In this document: positions 54,948-63,939 of the stretch, piece after piece
Layout: each line of letters begins with the position of its first letter
Numbering within the stretch: the first letter of the stretch is position 1
From: Bacteroidia bacterium
Lineage (GTDB): Bacteria > Bacteroidota > Ignavibacteria > SZUA-365
Assembly: GCA_027493955.1 (NCBI GenBank)
Contig: JAOSJT010000001.1
Span: 2,839,131-2,903,130 of the forward strand
Direction of reading: 5' to 3'
DNA: 64,000 nucleotides
Position numbers and translations under genes: made by a program
Notes under the pieces: generated by a model
The model's input: the letters and a program-made list of their open reading frames with translations, nothing else
What the model was told of the DNA's origin: nothing
Databases searched by the model: none

Positions 54948-56474
54948 TCAGTGCAGAACCGTAAGCTCCAGCTGCGCCAGACGCGTCGCCGAGTCGGCTT
55001 CCACGTCCGCGTGCAAAGAGTTTCCTTGCGCGTCCATCGTGACGATGGCGGCGAAATTCTCGACGTCGAATTCCCACAACGCTTCGGGTACGCCGAATTC
55101 CTCAAGAAAATGTACGCCGGGTACGCGCTTGACCGTTTCGGCATAGTACTGTGCTGCCCCACCTATAGCATTCAAATACACCGCGCCATGCTCTTTCATG
55201 GCCTGAAGGGTCTTGGCCCCCATGCCGCCCTTTCCGATGACGACACGCAAGCCGAATTTTCTGATGATCTCGGCCTGATACGGTTCCTCCCGTATGCTCG
55301 TCGTCGGCCCCGCCGCCATGACATGCCATACGCCATCTGCGTCCTGAAGCATGACCGGTCCGCAGTGATAGATGACACCCCCGCGCATGTCCACCGGTGC
55401 ATCATGGTCCATCAGATAGCCGTGCAGCGCGTCACGGCCGGTGTACATGCGCCCGGATACCAACACAATGTCACCCACCTTCAGTGAGCGAATGGTTTCC
55501 TCGGAAATCGGTGCCTGCAGGACGACCTCTTTCCCCGTCAGCGGCAGCCCCTCGGAAACGGCCATCCGCTTTGGATCGGCTTCGCGATACATCCACTCGG
55601 TAATCTCTCCCGTCGCGGGATCGATACGGACGCCGAGACGGCGGAAAGCCCAGCAATCATAGGCAACCGAAATAAAGAAGCTCGCGGGGAGTCGGTGATA
55701 GCTTCCGACTTTACAGCCGATCAATGTGCTGTTGCCTCCGAAGCCCATGGGACCGATGTTCAGGGTATTCGCGTGATCCATGATGTATGTCTCCAGCTCG
55801 GCAAGCACCGGATCGGGATTGGTATCATCGAGCTCGCGGAACAACTGCTCCTTGGCATACGCGTATCCGGAGGCCCTGTCCGATCCGATGGCGACACCGA
55901 TGGCGCCGACGGAGCACCCCTGCCCTTGTGCCTGCCACACCGCGTGCAGAATACACTTTCGAACTCCTTCAAGGTCCCTCCCCGCCTTCCCCAGGTGCTC
56001 AAGCACCGTTGGCAGAGAGTACTGTATGTTTTTATTCTCACAACCGCCGCCCTTGAGAATGAGCCGTACTTCGATGTCGTCCCGCTCCCATTGCTCCCAG
56101 TAGAACACCGGCGCACCGTGCCCGATATTGTTGCCGCTGTTCTTGCCCGTAACGGAATCAACCGTATTCGGACGCAGCTTGCCGAGTCGTGTGGCCTCCT
56201 CGACCGCCCAGAGCACCGCCTTTTTCATGTCGATCTGGTTGACCCCGACAGGCGTCTTGATCTTGAAAGTCGGCATGCCGGTGTCCTGACAAATCGCACC
56301 TTCCTGTTCGCACGCCATGTCAATATTGCGCGCAATGGTCGCGAGCGCCATCGCGGCGCGACTACCCGGCTCCTCCTTGTCCAGAATGCGATCCATCGCA
56401 GACCGCACGTCGCGCGGCAGATTCGTGGACGTCTGGATGATCAGTTTCAGCATGCTTTGACGGAAATGCTCCAT
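54948..56474 (-). CDS. class I (iron-sulfur) fumarate hydratase, alpha-beta fused
   Basis: A 508-residue FumA/FumB-type enzyme interconverting fumarate and malate in the TCA cycle. The three [4Fe-4S] cysteines are visible in GAICQDTGMP, ILKGGGCENKNIQ and GQGCSVGAIG. The N-terminal alpha region (to about residue 290) and the C-terminal beta region (SGRMYTGRDALHGYL...YHCGPVM...GKGGMGAKTLQAMKEHG) are joined in one chain. GAGG lies 6 bases before ATG 56474. Confidence 0.94.
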   Translation of the reverse strand: MEHFRQSMLKLIIQTSTNLPRDVRSAMDRILDKEEPGSRAAMALATIARNIDMACEQEGAICQDTGMPTFKIKTPVGVNQIDMKKAVLWAVEEATRLGKLRPNTVDSVTGKNSGNNIGHGAPVFYWEQWERDDIEVRLILKGGGCENKNIQYSLPTVLEHLGKAGRDLEGVRKCILHAVWQAQGQGCSVGAIGVAIGSDRASGYAYAKEQLFRELDDTNPDPVLAELETYIMDHANTLNIGPMGFGGNSTLIGCKVGSYHRLPASFFISVAYDCWAFRRLGVRIDPATGEITEWMYREADPKRMAVSEGLPLTGKEVVLQAPISEETIRSLKVGDIVLVSGRMYTGRDALHGYLMDHDAPVDMRGGVIYHCGPVMLQDADGVWHVMAAGPTTSIREEPYQAEIIRKFGLRVVIGKGGMGAKTLQAMKEHGAVYLNAIGGAAQYYAETVKRVPGVHFLEEFGVPEALWEFDVENFAAIVTMDAQGNSLHADVEADSATRLAQLELTVLH

Positions 56475-56636
56475 ACTCGGCCTCGATATTCGATGTGCGG
56501 ATTCAGTTCAATGCCTGAATGATACGATGAAAGCAAAACGAAATCAACCGCCTGCGCGAGAATCAGGGCCGGACAGCGTCACAGGATTCTGTCGAACTTT
56601 TATTATATAAATATCTTAAAATACGCTTGACATTTT

Positions 56637-56665
56637 CCCGCTTTACCGATAAGTTGTTGTTAGGA
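56637..56665 (+). promoter_or_regulatory. candidate sigma70-type promoter of the MarR gene
   Basis: TTGACA (56637-56642) and TAAGTT (56660-56665) are separated by 17 bases, just upstream of the MarR ATG at 56674. An AT-rich stretch with the palindrome TTATATAA (56603-56610) nearby could be its operator. Confidence 0.4.
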
Positions 56666-56673
56666 CAGAACAG

Positions 56674-57150
56674 ATGGAAGTCATGCAGGATGCCGCGGTA
56701 CGTCATAGAGCTGAAACACTTTCCGACCTCATGCTCAAGTTGATGTGGACCTGTCAACGGAAACAGGAAGGCATCGCCGGTGACGCCGATTTATCCCTGT
56801 CCGAATTCAAATGCCTCAGGGCCTTCCGCCACGATACGGAACTCTCGGTGGGGGAGATTGCGACACGGATGAGCCTTACCAGCAGCCGTTTGACACGTAT
56901 CATCGACGGCCTGGTCAGGAAGCGCTACGTCACCCGGCACATCGACCCTTCCGACCGCCGCATCATCAATGTCCGTCTGACGAAACAGGGAGAAGCGATC
57001 GGACGCAAGGTGAGCGCCGAATGTATCGACGTCTACGAATCGGCACTGACCTGTCTCTCTGAAGAGAAACATGCGACAATAATCGGCAGCCTCCTCGATC
57101 TCTCGGACGCGCTTGATCGCGGCAACCACTGTGACATTCAGCAGGCCTGA
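56674..57150 (+). CDS. MarR family transcriptional regulator
   Basis: A 158-residue winged-helix regulator. The DNA-binding part is LSVGEIATRMSLTSSRLTRIIDGLVRKRYVTRHIDPSDRRIINVRLTKQG (about 57-107), with the conserved DRR wing tip. Flanking helices form the dimer interface. It is divergent from fumarase/gmhA and convergent with the symporter. MarR proteins usually bind their own divergent promoter region, so fumarase control is possible but unproven. Confidence 0.9.
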   Translation: MEVMQDAAVRHRAETLSDLMLKLMWTCQRKQEGIAGDADLSLSEFKCLRAFRHDTELSVGEIATRMSLTSSRLTRIIDGLVRKRYVTRHIDPSDRRIINVRLTKQGEAIGRKVSAECIDVYESALTCLSEEKHATIIGSLLDLSDALDRGNHCDIQQA

Positions 57151-57222
57151 TTCCCGTCAAGCGCAATAATTGTTGATGTAATCTTTCCGCCTGACGACGC
57201 GTCACAGCAGATGCACCCGCGG

Positions 57223-58653
57223 TCATCCCCGCCTCTTCCTCTCCCCAATCCCGAACAGATACACGACAGCGGAAAAGACCAGTCCGATATACATCGGTTC
57301 GACATCGAACGGATACCTTCCGTCTGACGTTGCCACTCCTGTCTGTGCAACGAGAAACCAGCCCAGGGAGAGGATGAATCCTCCGGCCATGGCAACAAAG
57401 GTGAGCGCCGGACGAATGAGAAGCCGCGGATAATACGCCGCCGTCAACGGGAGCAGCAAGGCGGGAATGAACAGCGTTCCGATGACGTACCACAGTTCGA
57501 TGACCGAAGGAAATACCAGCGCACCGGCACCCGAAAGGAAAGCGGTCAACAGCACCCCAATGCGGACGTAGCGTCGGAGGGAAACCTCGTCCTCCTTGCC
57601 CGTGCATTTGGCAACGATATCACGACCCGCCGTGAGCCCGGAGATGAACATGAGTCCGTCGTTGGTGGACATGACGGTCGCAAGTAAACCCAAAAAGAAG
57701 AGTCCCTTCGCAACGGACGGCAGAACCATGTCGGCCAGCAACGGGTAGGCCATCGCCGCGTTTCCAAGCTCCGGAAGCAAGGCCCGCGCATACATCCCTG
57801 AAAATGTGGTGATCCCATCGAGAACGAACCAGAATCCCACGGACAGAATGATGCCGCTCCGGGCTGTGCCCGGACTGCGCGCACTGATGGTGAACTGATG
57901 GAATTGCGGAGAGACCAACGTCCATAGCGCGATGAAAAACCAGACGGCGATGTACTGCACGCTGTGTCCGCCCGTCGCCGTCAGATGACCGGGAGGTAAT
58001 TCACGCGCAAGAAAATCCAGAAATCCGTGCTCCGGTATCAGATGGGCAAGAAGCATGAAAAAGCCGAGGAACATCAAAAGGAATTGCAGCTTGTCGATGC
58101 GCACGACCGCTCTGAACCCTCCGATGAATACGTACACGACGCTGACGATCAGCCCGGCGATAAGTGAAAGCACAAGCGGCCAACCCGTCACGACCTGAAT
58201 GAGAACCGCGAGCATCAACGTATACGGTGCCGGTGAGCTATTGAGGAACACCAGAACCGATCCAAGAATACCGCTGTTCCTTCCATACCGATGATAGAAC
58301 ATGTCCGGTATCGTGCTCATCCCCGACTCCCGGACTTTGCGGGCGAAAGCGAAAGCAAAAATCAATGCAAAAACATAGTACGGTGCGCCAAAGACCAGCC
58401 AGTTGGACAGGCCATAGGTATAGGAAAACTCTCCGACGCCCAGTATCCCCCATACCCAGGTTGTCACGAGAGCAGCGACGAAACCCGGAAGCGTCAGCAT
58501 GCGGCCGCCGAGAATGTAATCCGCTTCCCGTTCCTCCTTCTTCCAACGACCGCGTATGCCGAGATAGAGTAACAGCACGAAATAGCAGGCGACAAGCGTC
58601 CAGTCCGCCGCAGTGAAGTGTAGGAGTGTTCTATCGAGTGTTGCGTCAGGCAT
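57223..58653 (-). CDS. sodium:solute symporter family protein
   Basis: A 476-residue SSS-family transporter with about 13 membrane helices. It has YLGIRGRWKKEEREADYILGGRMLTLPGF at the start, the family signature GGFRAVVRIDKLQFLLMF, and LGLLATVMSTNDGLMF with the Ser/Asp positions typical of the second sodium site. It would import a small solute (amino acid, sugar or organic acid) with Na+. ATG 58653 was chosen; the frame to 58707 runs over the upstream gene's terminator. Confidence 0.92.
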   Translation of the reverse strand: MPDATLDRTLLHFTAADWTLVACYFVLLLYLGIRGRWKKEEREADYILGGRMLTLPGFVAALVTTWVWGILGVGEFSYTYGLSNWLVFGAPYYVFALIFAFAFARKVRESGMSTIPDMFYHRYGRNSGILGSVLVFLNSSPAPYTLMLAVLIQVVTGWPLVLSLIAGLIVSVVYVFIGGFRAVVRIDKLQFLLMFLGFFMLLAHLIPEHGFLDFLARELPPGHLTATGGHSVQYIAVWFFIALWTLVSPQFHQFTISARSPGTARSGIILSVGFWFVLDGITTFSGMYARALLPELGNAAMAYPLLADMVLPSVAKGLFFLGLLATVMSTNDGLMFISGLTAGRDIVAKCTGKEDEVSLRRYVRIGVLLTAFLSGAGALVFPSVIELWYVIGTLFIPALLLPLTAAYYPRLLIRPALTFVAMAGGFILSLGWFLVAQTGVATSDGRYPFDVEPMYIGLVFSAVVYLFGIGERKRRG

Positions 58654-58670
58654 GTGATGGTGAGTGTAAG

Positions 58671-58698
58671 AAAAAGGGATGCGCAATCGGCATCCCTT
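58671..58698 (-). terminator. rho-independent terminator of the Cys/His protein gene
   Basis: A 9-base stem AAGGGATGC/GCATCCCTT (58674-58682 and 58690-58698) followed on the minus strand by a T5 tract, 22 bases after the stop of the small gene. Confidence 0.83.
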
Positions 58699-58719
58699 CA
58701 CGCTCAATGCTCCAGTGTG

Positions 58720-59046
58720 TCAGCGGGCGATGACTTTGCTCAGTTTCCCACGAACCGGATGACGGTCCCGGTACAATCGCTCGGATATTTCCTTACTGTG
58801 GACGTCTATATCAACCGTGAGATGAACGAGCACTTTCATGCACGCATCGCACACACGCATTTTCTTCTCGCCATCCATGTCCAGGGGTTTCTTGAAGTAC
58901 AGGCTGTCCGGTGGAATGCTATGACCGAATTCGCAGGTATGCTCCTTCGATGATATGCCGGTGTGCCATTCATACTTTTGAGAGGAGAGCGCGTTGAAGC
59001 GTTTGAGGGAACGGAGAAACTCTTTTTCACTTTGATACAATGGCAT
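58720..59046 (-). CDS. small Cys/His zinc-ribbon-like protein
   Basis: A 108-residue soluble protein. CEFGH (C-x3-H) and, about 25 residues later, CDACM (C-x2-C) could form one zinc site. The rest is charged. No family is recognised. GGAG lies 6 bases before the ATG, and a good terminator follows, so it is a real single-gene unit. Confidence 0.75.
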   Translation of the reverse strand: MPLYQSEKEFLRSLKRFNALSSQKYEWHTGISSKEHTCEFGHSIPPDSLYFKKPLDMDGEKKMRVCDACMKVLVHLTVDIDVHSKEISERLYRDRHPVRGKLSKVIAR

Positions 59047-59359
59047 GCTGGTCTCCGCGAAATTCCTGTAAGTGATTCCCGCACTCCGCCCCGGGATCCC
59101 TCCCCGATGAGAATGCGGATGGTCACACTAATCTAACAATTTCGGCGTGAAAAGCGAGTATCACCCTCTCACCTGCAAGCAACACGAAAATATTCGGAGC
59201 TCTCCGTGTTGCTGCTCAGCAAGGTGCAGCATGATTTGTCCGCTGGCATGAATCTCCCCGAAGAATCGGACGGCTTCGGCTTGCGCATGCGCGACAACCC
59301 GTTCGCAGGCTGATGTGAAGAGTGCTTGGCGCCTACACCCGATTTTCACATTTTGTTGC

Positions 59360-59968
59360 ATGATCAGAAAGAAACTCGCAACCATCGCATCCATCGCCCT
59401 CATCCCTCCCGTGATCGCGAGCGTGGTCATCACCATCCTCGTCCTGATGCGAGAACACGGTAGCACCTTCCATCAGCTGATCGTGTGGATCACTGCCGTG
59501 CTCACCACAGGTGGATTGCAAATCGCCTACGTATTGTATTTGAAACATTTGGATCAGGTGAGCGCTTGGGACGTGCCGGAGAAGGAGCATCGCTCTCAGC
59601 CCTATCTCATCAGCGCCGCTATCAGCGCGGCGGGTTTGCTCGTCCTCCTCTTCCTGAATGCGTCGGTCTTTCTCTGGGGTTTGCTCTGGTGCTATACCTT
59701 CAACACGATCATTCTGTACGCCATCAACAGACATTGGAAAATTTCGGCCCACATGATGGGTTTCACGGGGCCTCTCGTCTTTCTCTGGCCGGCTCTCGGC
59801 ATTTGGCTGCTGGCGGCGGTCCCGCTCGCGGCGCTCCTCGCCTGGGCTCGCATCGAAACACGGGCACATTCCTTCGGCCAGGTCATCGCCGGCGCTGCCG
59901 CCGGCGTTGTGCTCACCCTCGCTCAGATCTGGATACTTCTCTCCATCGTTCTCCCCGCCTTCCGCTGA
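59360..59968 (+). CDS. PAP2 superfamily-like membrane protein
   Basis: A 202-residue protein with about six membrane helices. The C-terminal half keeps the PAP2 pattern: NRHWKISAHMMGFTG (motif 2, KISAH) and ARIETRAHSFGQVIAGAAAG (motif 3, R-x5-H). Motif 1 (KxxxxxxRP) is not clear, so phosphatase activity is uncertain. Such short PAP2-like proteins may handle isoprenyl or phospholipid phosphates. ATG 59360 begins the first helix. Confidence 0.78.
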   Translation: MIRKKLATIASIALIPPVIASVVITILVLMREHGSTFHQLIVWITAVLTTGGLQIAYVLYLKHLDQVSAWDVPEKEHRSQPYLISAAISAAGLLVLLFLNASVFLWGLLWCYTFNTIILYAINRHWKISAHMMGFTGPLVFLWPALGIWLLAAVPLAALLAWARIETRAHSFGQVIAGAAAGVVLTLAQIWILLSIVLPAFR

Positions 59969-60395
59969 CCGCGGCCACAACCGCGTCGCCGTGATTCTGT
60001 TCTCTCCACCGATGAACGCGTCTGCGCTCGTCCAAACCGAAGGCCCGCCGCAGGCCACACCCGCCCACAGCGCCGCAGTTCCATCCCTGTCCGCGCGAGA
60101 AGTCCGCCGGGAAACGGAACGGCAAATAAATATTCTGTTAAAAAAACTAATTGGTGTTGCTTTCCGCTGAAGGATTCCCTATATTGCGGATGTCATATAT
60201 CCGTTTTTCAGCAGCACATCTCTTCGCTCAACCACGCGTATGCGTGGCGTCCGCTTTGTGGCATCGCGGACGAAGGAGCTTTTAACCGATATACACATCG
60301 GGTGGACCTCTATTTGCCGAATTCACCCTTCCATTCCCGGTCACGCGATGTGTGTGTGCGGGAATCTTCCTTCATCTCAATCTCAGAGGAGATCC
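59969..60395. other. intergenic region upstream of lipoprotein subtilase
   Basis: About 430 bases. The first part has no visible gene. A promoter candidate lies at 60157-60187 and a long 5' leader of about 200 bases follows up to the ATG at 60396. Confidence 0.5.
60157..60187 (+). promoter_or_regulatory. candidate Bacteroidetes-type promoter of the subtilase gene
   Basis: TTG (60157-60159) and TATATTGC (60180-60187) are separated by 20 bases, as in Bacteroidetes promoters with an imperfect TAnnTTTG. Confidence 0.4.
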
Positions 60396-61790
60396 ATGAA
60401 ACGTTTACTCTATATCGCCCTGGTCGCGCTCGTGTTCACCGCGTGCAGCGACGACAATTCCAACGGCCCGGTGTCTTCCGGTACGACAGGCAGCACGCTC
60501 GGAAAATCCGGAGCCGCCATGCATCACCTCATCGCGTACAAAGGCAGCGCGAGCGCGATGACCTCCGCCGTACAGGCGGCTGGAGGGACGGTGCGCAAGA
60601 ATTTTTCCGCCCTGAAAATCGCAGTGGTCGAAGGTCTGAGCGAGGCGCAAGCTGCAACGCTCCGTGCCAATTCGACAATCGGCACCGTCGTTCGGGATCA
60701 GTATATCACATGGGTTCCGTCGTACGCAGCGAGCCGCACCACACCGCAGTCGGGTGCGCTCATCCAAAACCTGCTACCCAACGGCAATCCGGAGAACGCC
60801 TTCTTCTACAATGCGTACCAGTGGAATCTCCGCGCCATCGAGGCGAACAATGCCTGGCCGACCACCACCGGCAATTCGGAAGTACGCGTGGGAATTCTCG
60901 ACACCGGCATCAGTCCGGATCATCAGGATCTTGCGGGCAAGTATGACCTCACCCGAAGCATCAATCTCAGCTGGAGCAACTCCGCGGATCCGACCGACTA
61001 CCAGGATCGTCATTTCCACGGCACGCATGTTTCCGGAACGATCGCATCGAACAATATCGGGACTGCAGGCGTCGCACCGGATGTCACTCTCGTCGGCGTG
61101 AAAGTTCTCGGAGACGACGGGTCCGCGGATTTCGAGGACGTCATCAACGCCATCCTCTACGCCGCCGATCCCAATGGCGGCGATTGCGACATCATTAACA
61201 TGAGCCTCGGTGGTTACGGACCGCGCGCACTCATTGGAGGCGAGCTCCTGAGTCTGCTGACAGAGGCGGTGAATTACGCCCGCTCGCAGGGCACGCTCGT
61301 AGTGTGCTCCGCCGGCAACAGCGCGATGGATCTGGATCATAATGGGAACATTGTTGTATTGCCGGTTGAGGCCGGTACGAGCATGGGTGTCAGCGCCACC
61401 GGCCCGACCCAGGGTCAGAATCCCGACGGCTTCGCCTGTTACTCGAATTACGGCCGCAGCACCATCGCCGTGGCAGCTCCGGGCGGCAATTTCGACTGTG
61501 CCACCGGAAATGCCGTTGTTCAGGACCTTGTGATGGCGCCCTTCGCACCCTATGTGGCAAACCAGCTCGGCCTGCCGAATCCCACCACCTGGTATGTGTT
61601 CGCGGCCGGGACCTCCATGGCGGCACCGCATGTTTCCGGTGTCGCCGCGCTCATCAAGTCGCGGAATCCCAATGCCAACGCGGGACAGATGCAAACCAAA
61701 CTGCAGAACACCGCAGATGATCTCGGTTCTCCCGGCGTCGATCCCTACTACGGCAAAGGCCGCATCAACGCGCGTCGCGCGGTGCAATAA
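60396..61790 (+). CDS. lipoprotein subtilisin-like serine protease (S8)
   Basis: A 464-residue protease. The lipobox FTAC places the lipid on Cys17. Residues 42-105 form an I9-type inhibitor propeptide (HHLIAYKGS...GGTVRKNFSALKIAVVEGLS). The catalytic domain has Asp169 (VGILDTGISPDHQDL), His208 (HGTHVSG) and a Ser in AAGTSMAAPHVSGVAALIKS, with the oxyanion Asn in CSAGNSAMD. Unlike the subtilase at 19.3 kb it lacks a T9SS tail and is membrane-anchored. GAGGAG lies 4 bases before ATG 60396. Confidence 0.94.
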   Translation: MKRLLYIALVALVFTACSDDNSNGPVSSGTTGSTLGKSGAAMHHLIAYKGSASAMTSAVQAAGGTVRKNFSALKIAVVEGLSEAQAATLRANSTIGTVVRDQYITWVPSYAASRTTPQSGALIQNLLPNGNPENAFFYNAYQWNLRAIEANNAWPTTTGNSEVRVGILDTGISPDHQDLAGKYDLTRSINLSWSNSADPTDYQDRHFHGTHVSGTIASNNIGTAGVAPDVTLVGVKVLGDDGSADFEDVINAILYAADPNGGDCDIINMSLGGYGPRALIGGELLSLLTEAVNYARSQGTLVVCSAGNSAMDLDHNGNIVVLPVEAGTSMGVSATGPTQGQNPDGFACYSNYGRSTIAVAAPGGNFDCATGNAVVQDLVMAPFAPYVANQLGLPNPTTWYVFAAGTSMAAPHVSGVAALIKSRNPNANAGQMQTKLQNTADDLGSPGVDPYYGKGRINARRAVQ

Positions 61791-61945
61791 ACTACTCTCT
61801 CTCCCGCTCTACGGGGCTGCGCCAACCGGTGCAGCCCCGTTTTGCGTTGCGTGACTCTCGGTACACCCCTTCCTCCTCTGCACCGGGTCAGTGATGCGGC
61901 CTGCAACCATGAGCGGTTTTTCCGTCATATCCACGCCGAAAAGAC

Positions 61946-61974
61946 TTGCACGTGATCCGATAATCCGCTACTAT
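61946..61974 (+). promoter_or_regulatory. candidate sigma70-type promoter of VWA/T9SS gene
   Basis: TTGCAC (61946-61951) and TACTAT (61969-61974) with a 17-base spacer, 34 bases before the ATG at 62008. Confidence 0.4.
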
Positions 61975-62007
61975 TCGGTGTTTCAGACGCACAGCCCGGA
62001 TTTTCTG

Positions 62008-63639
62008 ATGAAATCATTTCTTCTGCGTTTTTCGGTCATGATTCTGCTCGTTCTGCCGAATGTGCCCGGCAATAGTCATGCACAGTTACGAACCGTCATC
62101 GATTCCGTGAATGTCACTGGTTTTCCTGAGGTGGTTCTGCAATTACGTGTCATGCAGGGAGACAACAGCGTCATGGGCCTGCGCTTGCAGGACTTCACCC
62201 TCCTTGAAAACGGGCTGGTGCTGCCCATCACCGGCGGCTACTGCGAAGATACCGTAACCCGCGGTCCCGTGTCGGTTCTCCTCGTCATAGACGCCAGCGG
62301 GAGCATGGGCGGCTGGCCACTGGGTACCATGGCCATCAACGATGCCAAGCGGGCTGCGAAAAATTTCATCGATCGCCTCTCCACAGAGGACGAAGCCGCT
62401 CTGATGGTATTCAACAGCGAGATATACTATACACAAAGCTGGACCACAAATTGGCCGCTCCTCAAATCGCGCATTGATAATATCGATCCCTGGGGTTCAA
62501 CGCGCCTATGGGACGCCGTTCTCGCCGGTGTCAATGTCACCCGCTCCCGCAGCAAGAAGAAGGTGATGATTGTGCTTACCGACGGCGAGGACACGGGATC
62601 GACAACGCCCTTCAGTACTGCCCGCGACGCCGCGGTTGCTGACGACGTTATGGTCTATACCATCGGGCTCGGCAATAATATCGAAGAGAATCGTCTTCGT
62701 CAGCTTGCACAGGATACCGGCGGAAAATTCTTCAAGGCACCGCAGGCGTCCGATCTCGATCAGATTTACGCGGAAATCAATCTCTCTCTCATCAGCACTG
62801 GCATCTGCGAGCTCCGCTATTTCTCGCCCATTGATTGCTGGAACGGCGACGAGGTAACGGTGGATGTGCGCGCCAACACCACGCAGGGTGTGGCCGCCGG
62901 CACGGCACGTTACACTCTGCCGTACGACACGTCCACATTCTCCTACGTCACCCTCTCGATGGAGCGCGAGTACGCCGTGCAAAGCGGCAAACGCCTTACC
63001 GTACCTCTCGAGCTGTCTCGCGTCTCGGCCAATCGCGCCCCGTCCGTTTTCGATTTCAGTGTAAACTTCGACGGCAATCTGCTGACCTTCGTAGACGCGC
63101 GACCCACGGGCCTCAGCACCGGCTATATCGTGACAACCACTCCTACGCAGCGCGGCGTTGACGTCAAACTGCAAGGGGCCACACCGCTCACAGAAGCCGG
63201 GACACTGCTCGAGCTCACGTTTGAAGCCCGGCCGACGTTCTACAGCGGCAAAACGGAGATCTCCGTATCGCCGCCGGCCGTGCAACAGTTCTGCACCGAG
63301 GCATCCTCGTTCAACGGATTGATAACCGTGAGCGGCACATGCGAGCATGCTCTCGGCGCGCCGGCTCCAACAACTCCGCAAGTGCGGCTCATTGCCGTAT
63401 CACCCAATCCGTTCAATCCGGAAGCGCGCATCCGCTACACCGTCTCGGAGTATGCGGACATCACACTCGAACTCCACGACGTGCTCGGTCGCCGGTTGCG
63501 GACTCTCTATAACGGTCCCGTCAATGCCGGCGAGCATCAGTATATCTTGGACGCAACGGATTTCAGCGGAGGCGTTTACATGATCGCCATATCCGCCGGG
63601 AGCAGCCGGGATTATCGCCGTGTCATGCTGGTCAAATAG
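62008..63639 (+). CDS. secreted VWA domain protein with T9SS C-terminal sorting domain
   Basis: A 543-residue protein. Signal peptide 1-26 (ending NSHAQ). A von Willebrand A domain at about 88-270 has a perfect MIDAS (DASGS, 95-99) and later ATD-like VLTDGEDTGS. A cohesin-like/beta-sandwich region follows (FDFSVNFDGNLLTFVDARPTG). The protein ends with a type A T9SS sorting domain (AVSPNPFNPEARIRYTVSE...LHDVLGRRLRTL...GVYMIAISAG). Likely a surface adhesion or binding protein. ATG 62008 was chosen from the signal peptide. Confidence 0.88.
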   Translation: MKSFLLRFSVMILLVLPNVPGNSHAQLRTVIDSVNVTGFPEVVLQLRVMQGDNSVMGLRLQDFTLLENGLVLPITGGYCEDTVTRGPVSVLLVIDASGSMGGWPLGTMAINDAKRAAKNFIDRLSTEDEAALMVFNSEIYYTQSWTTNWPLLKSRIDNIDPWGSTRLWDAVLAGVNVTRSRSKKKVMIVLTDGEDTGSTTPFSTARDAAVADDVMVYTIGLGNNIEENRLRQLAQDTGGKFFKAPQASDLDQIYAEINLSLISTGICELRYFSPIDCWNGDEVTVDVRANTTQGVAAGTARYTLPYDTSTFSYVTLSMEREYAVQSGKRLTVPLELSRVSANRAPSVFDFSVNFDGNLLTFVDARPTGLSTGYIVTTTPTQRGVDVKLQGATPLTEAGTLLELTFEARPTFYSGKTEISVSPPAVQQFCTEASSFNGLITVSGTCEHALGAPAPTTPQVRLIAVSPNPFNPEARIRYTVSEYADITLELHDVLGRRLRTLYNGPVNAGEHQYILDATDFSGGVYMIAISAGSSRDYRRVMLVK

Positions 63640-63696
63640 CATTACGCCACTTTTCGCAGCCCTTCCGCAGTGAAGGTGGCGGTGATTAACGCACAA

Positions 63697-63725
63697 GGGC
63701 AAAGATTTCCGATCTTTGCCCTTTT
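63697..63725 (+). terminator. rho-independent terminator of VWA/T9SS gene
   Basis: A 10-base perfect stem GGGCAAAGAT/ATCTTTGCCC with a 5-base loop, followed by T4 and CATTT. Confidence 0.9.
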
Positions 63726-63756
63726 CATTTGATCACAAGAAGCACGCATAAAAAAA

Positions 63757-63852
63757 GGCCAAGCTACCCCCCGTCACATGATCCGATACCGGCCGTTGCT
63801 TCCTTCCGGACCTGGCGGGGTTGGGTACGACATCATTGCGGAGGACTTGGCC
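63757..63852 (-). ncRNA. ffs: signal recognition particle RNA, small bacterial type (4.5S)
   Basis: The minus strand contains the universal SRP core CCAGGTCCGGAAGGAAGCAAC (symmetric and asymmetric loops with GGAA tetraloop). Outer ends GGCCAAG and CTTGGCC pair, and a T6 tract follows at 63751-63756. The length of about 96 bases fits the Alu-less 4.5S form that pairs with Ffh for membrane-protein targeting. Confidence 0.95.
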
Positions 63853-63939
63853 TACACTCTGCGCATCGCAAGCGATGCAGACAGATAATGTATCGAAAAT
63901 TCAGGCATCGAACAAATGGATTTGCGACTTATGAGTGCT

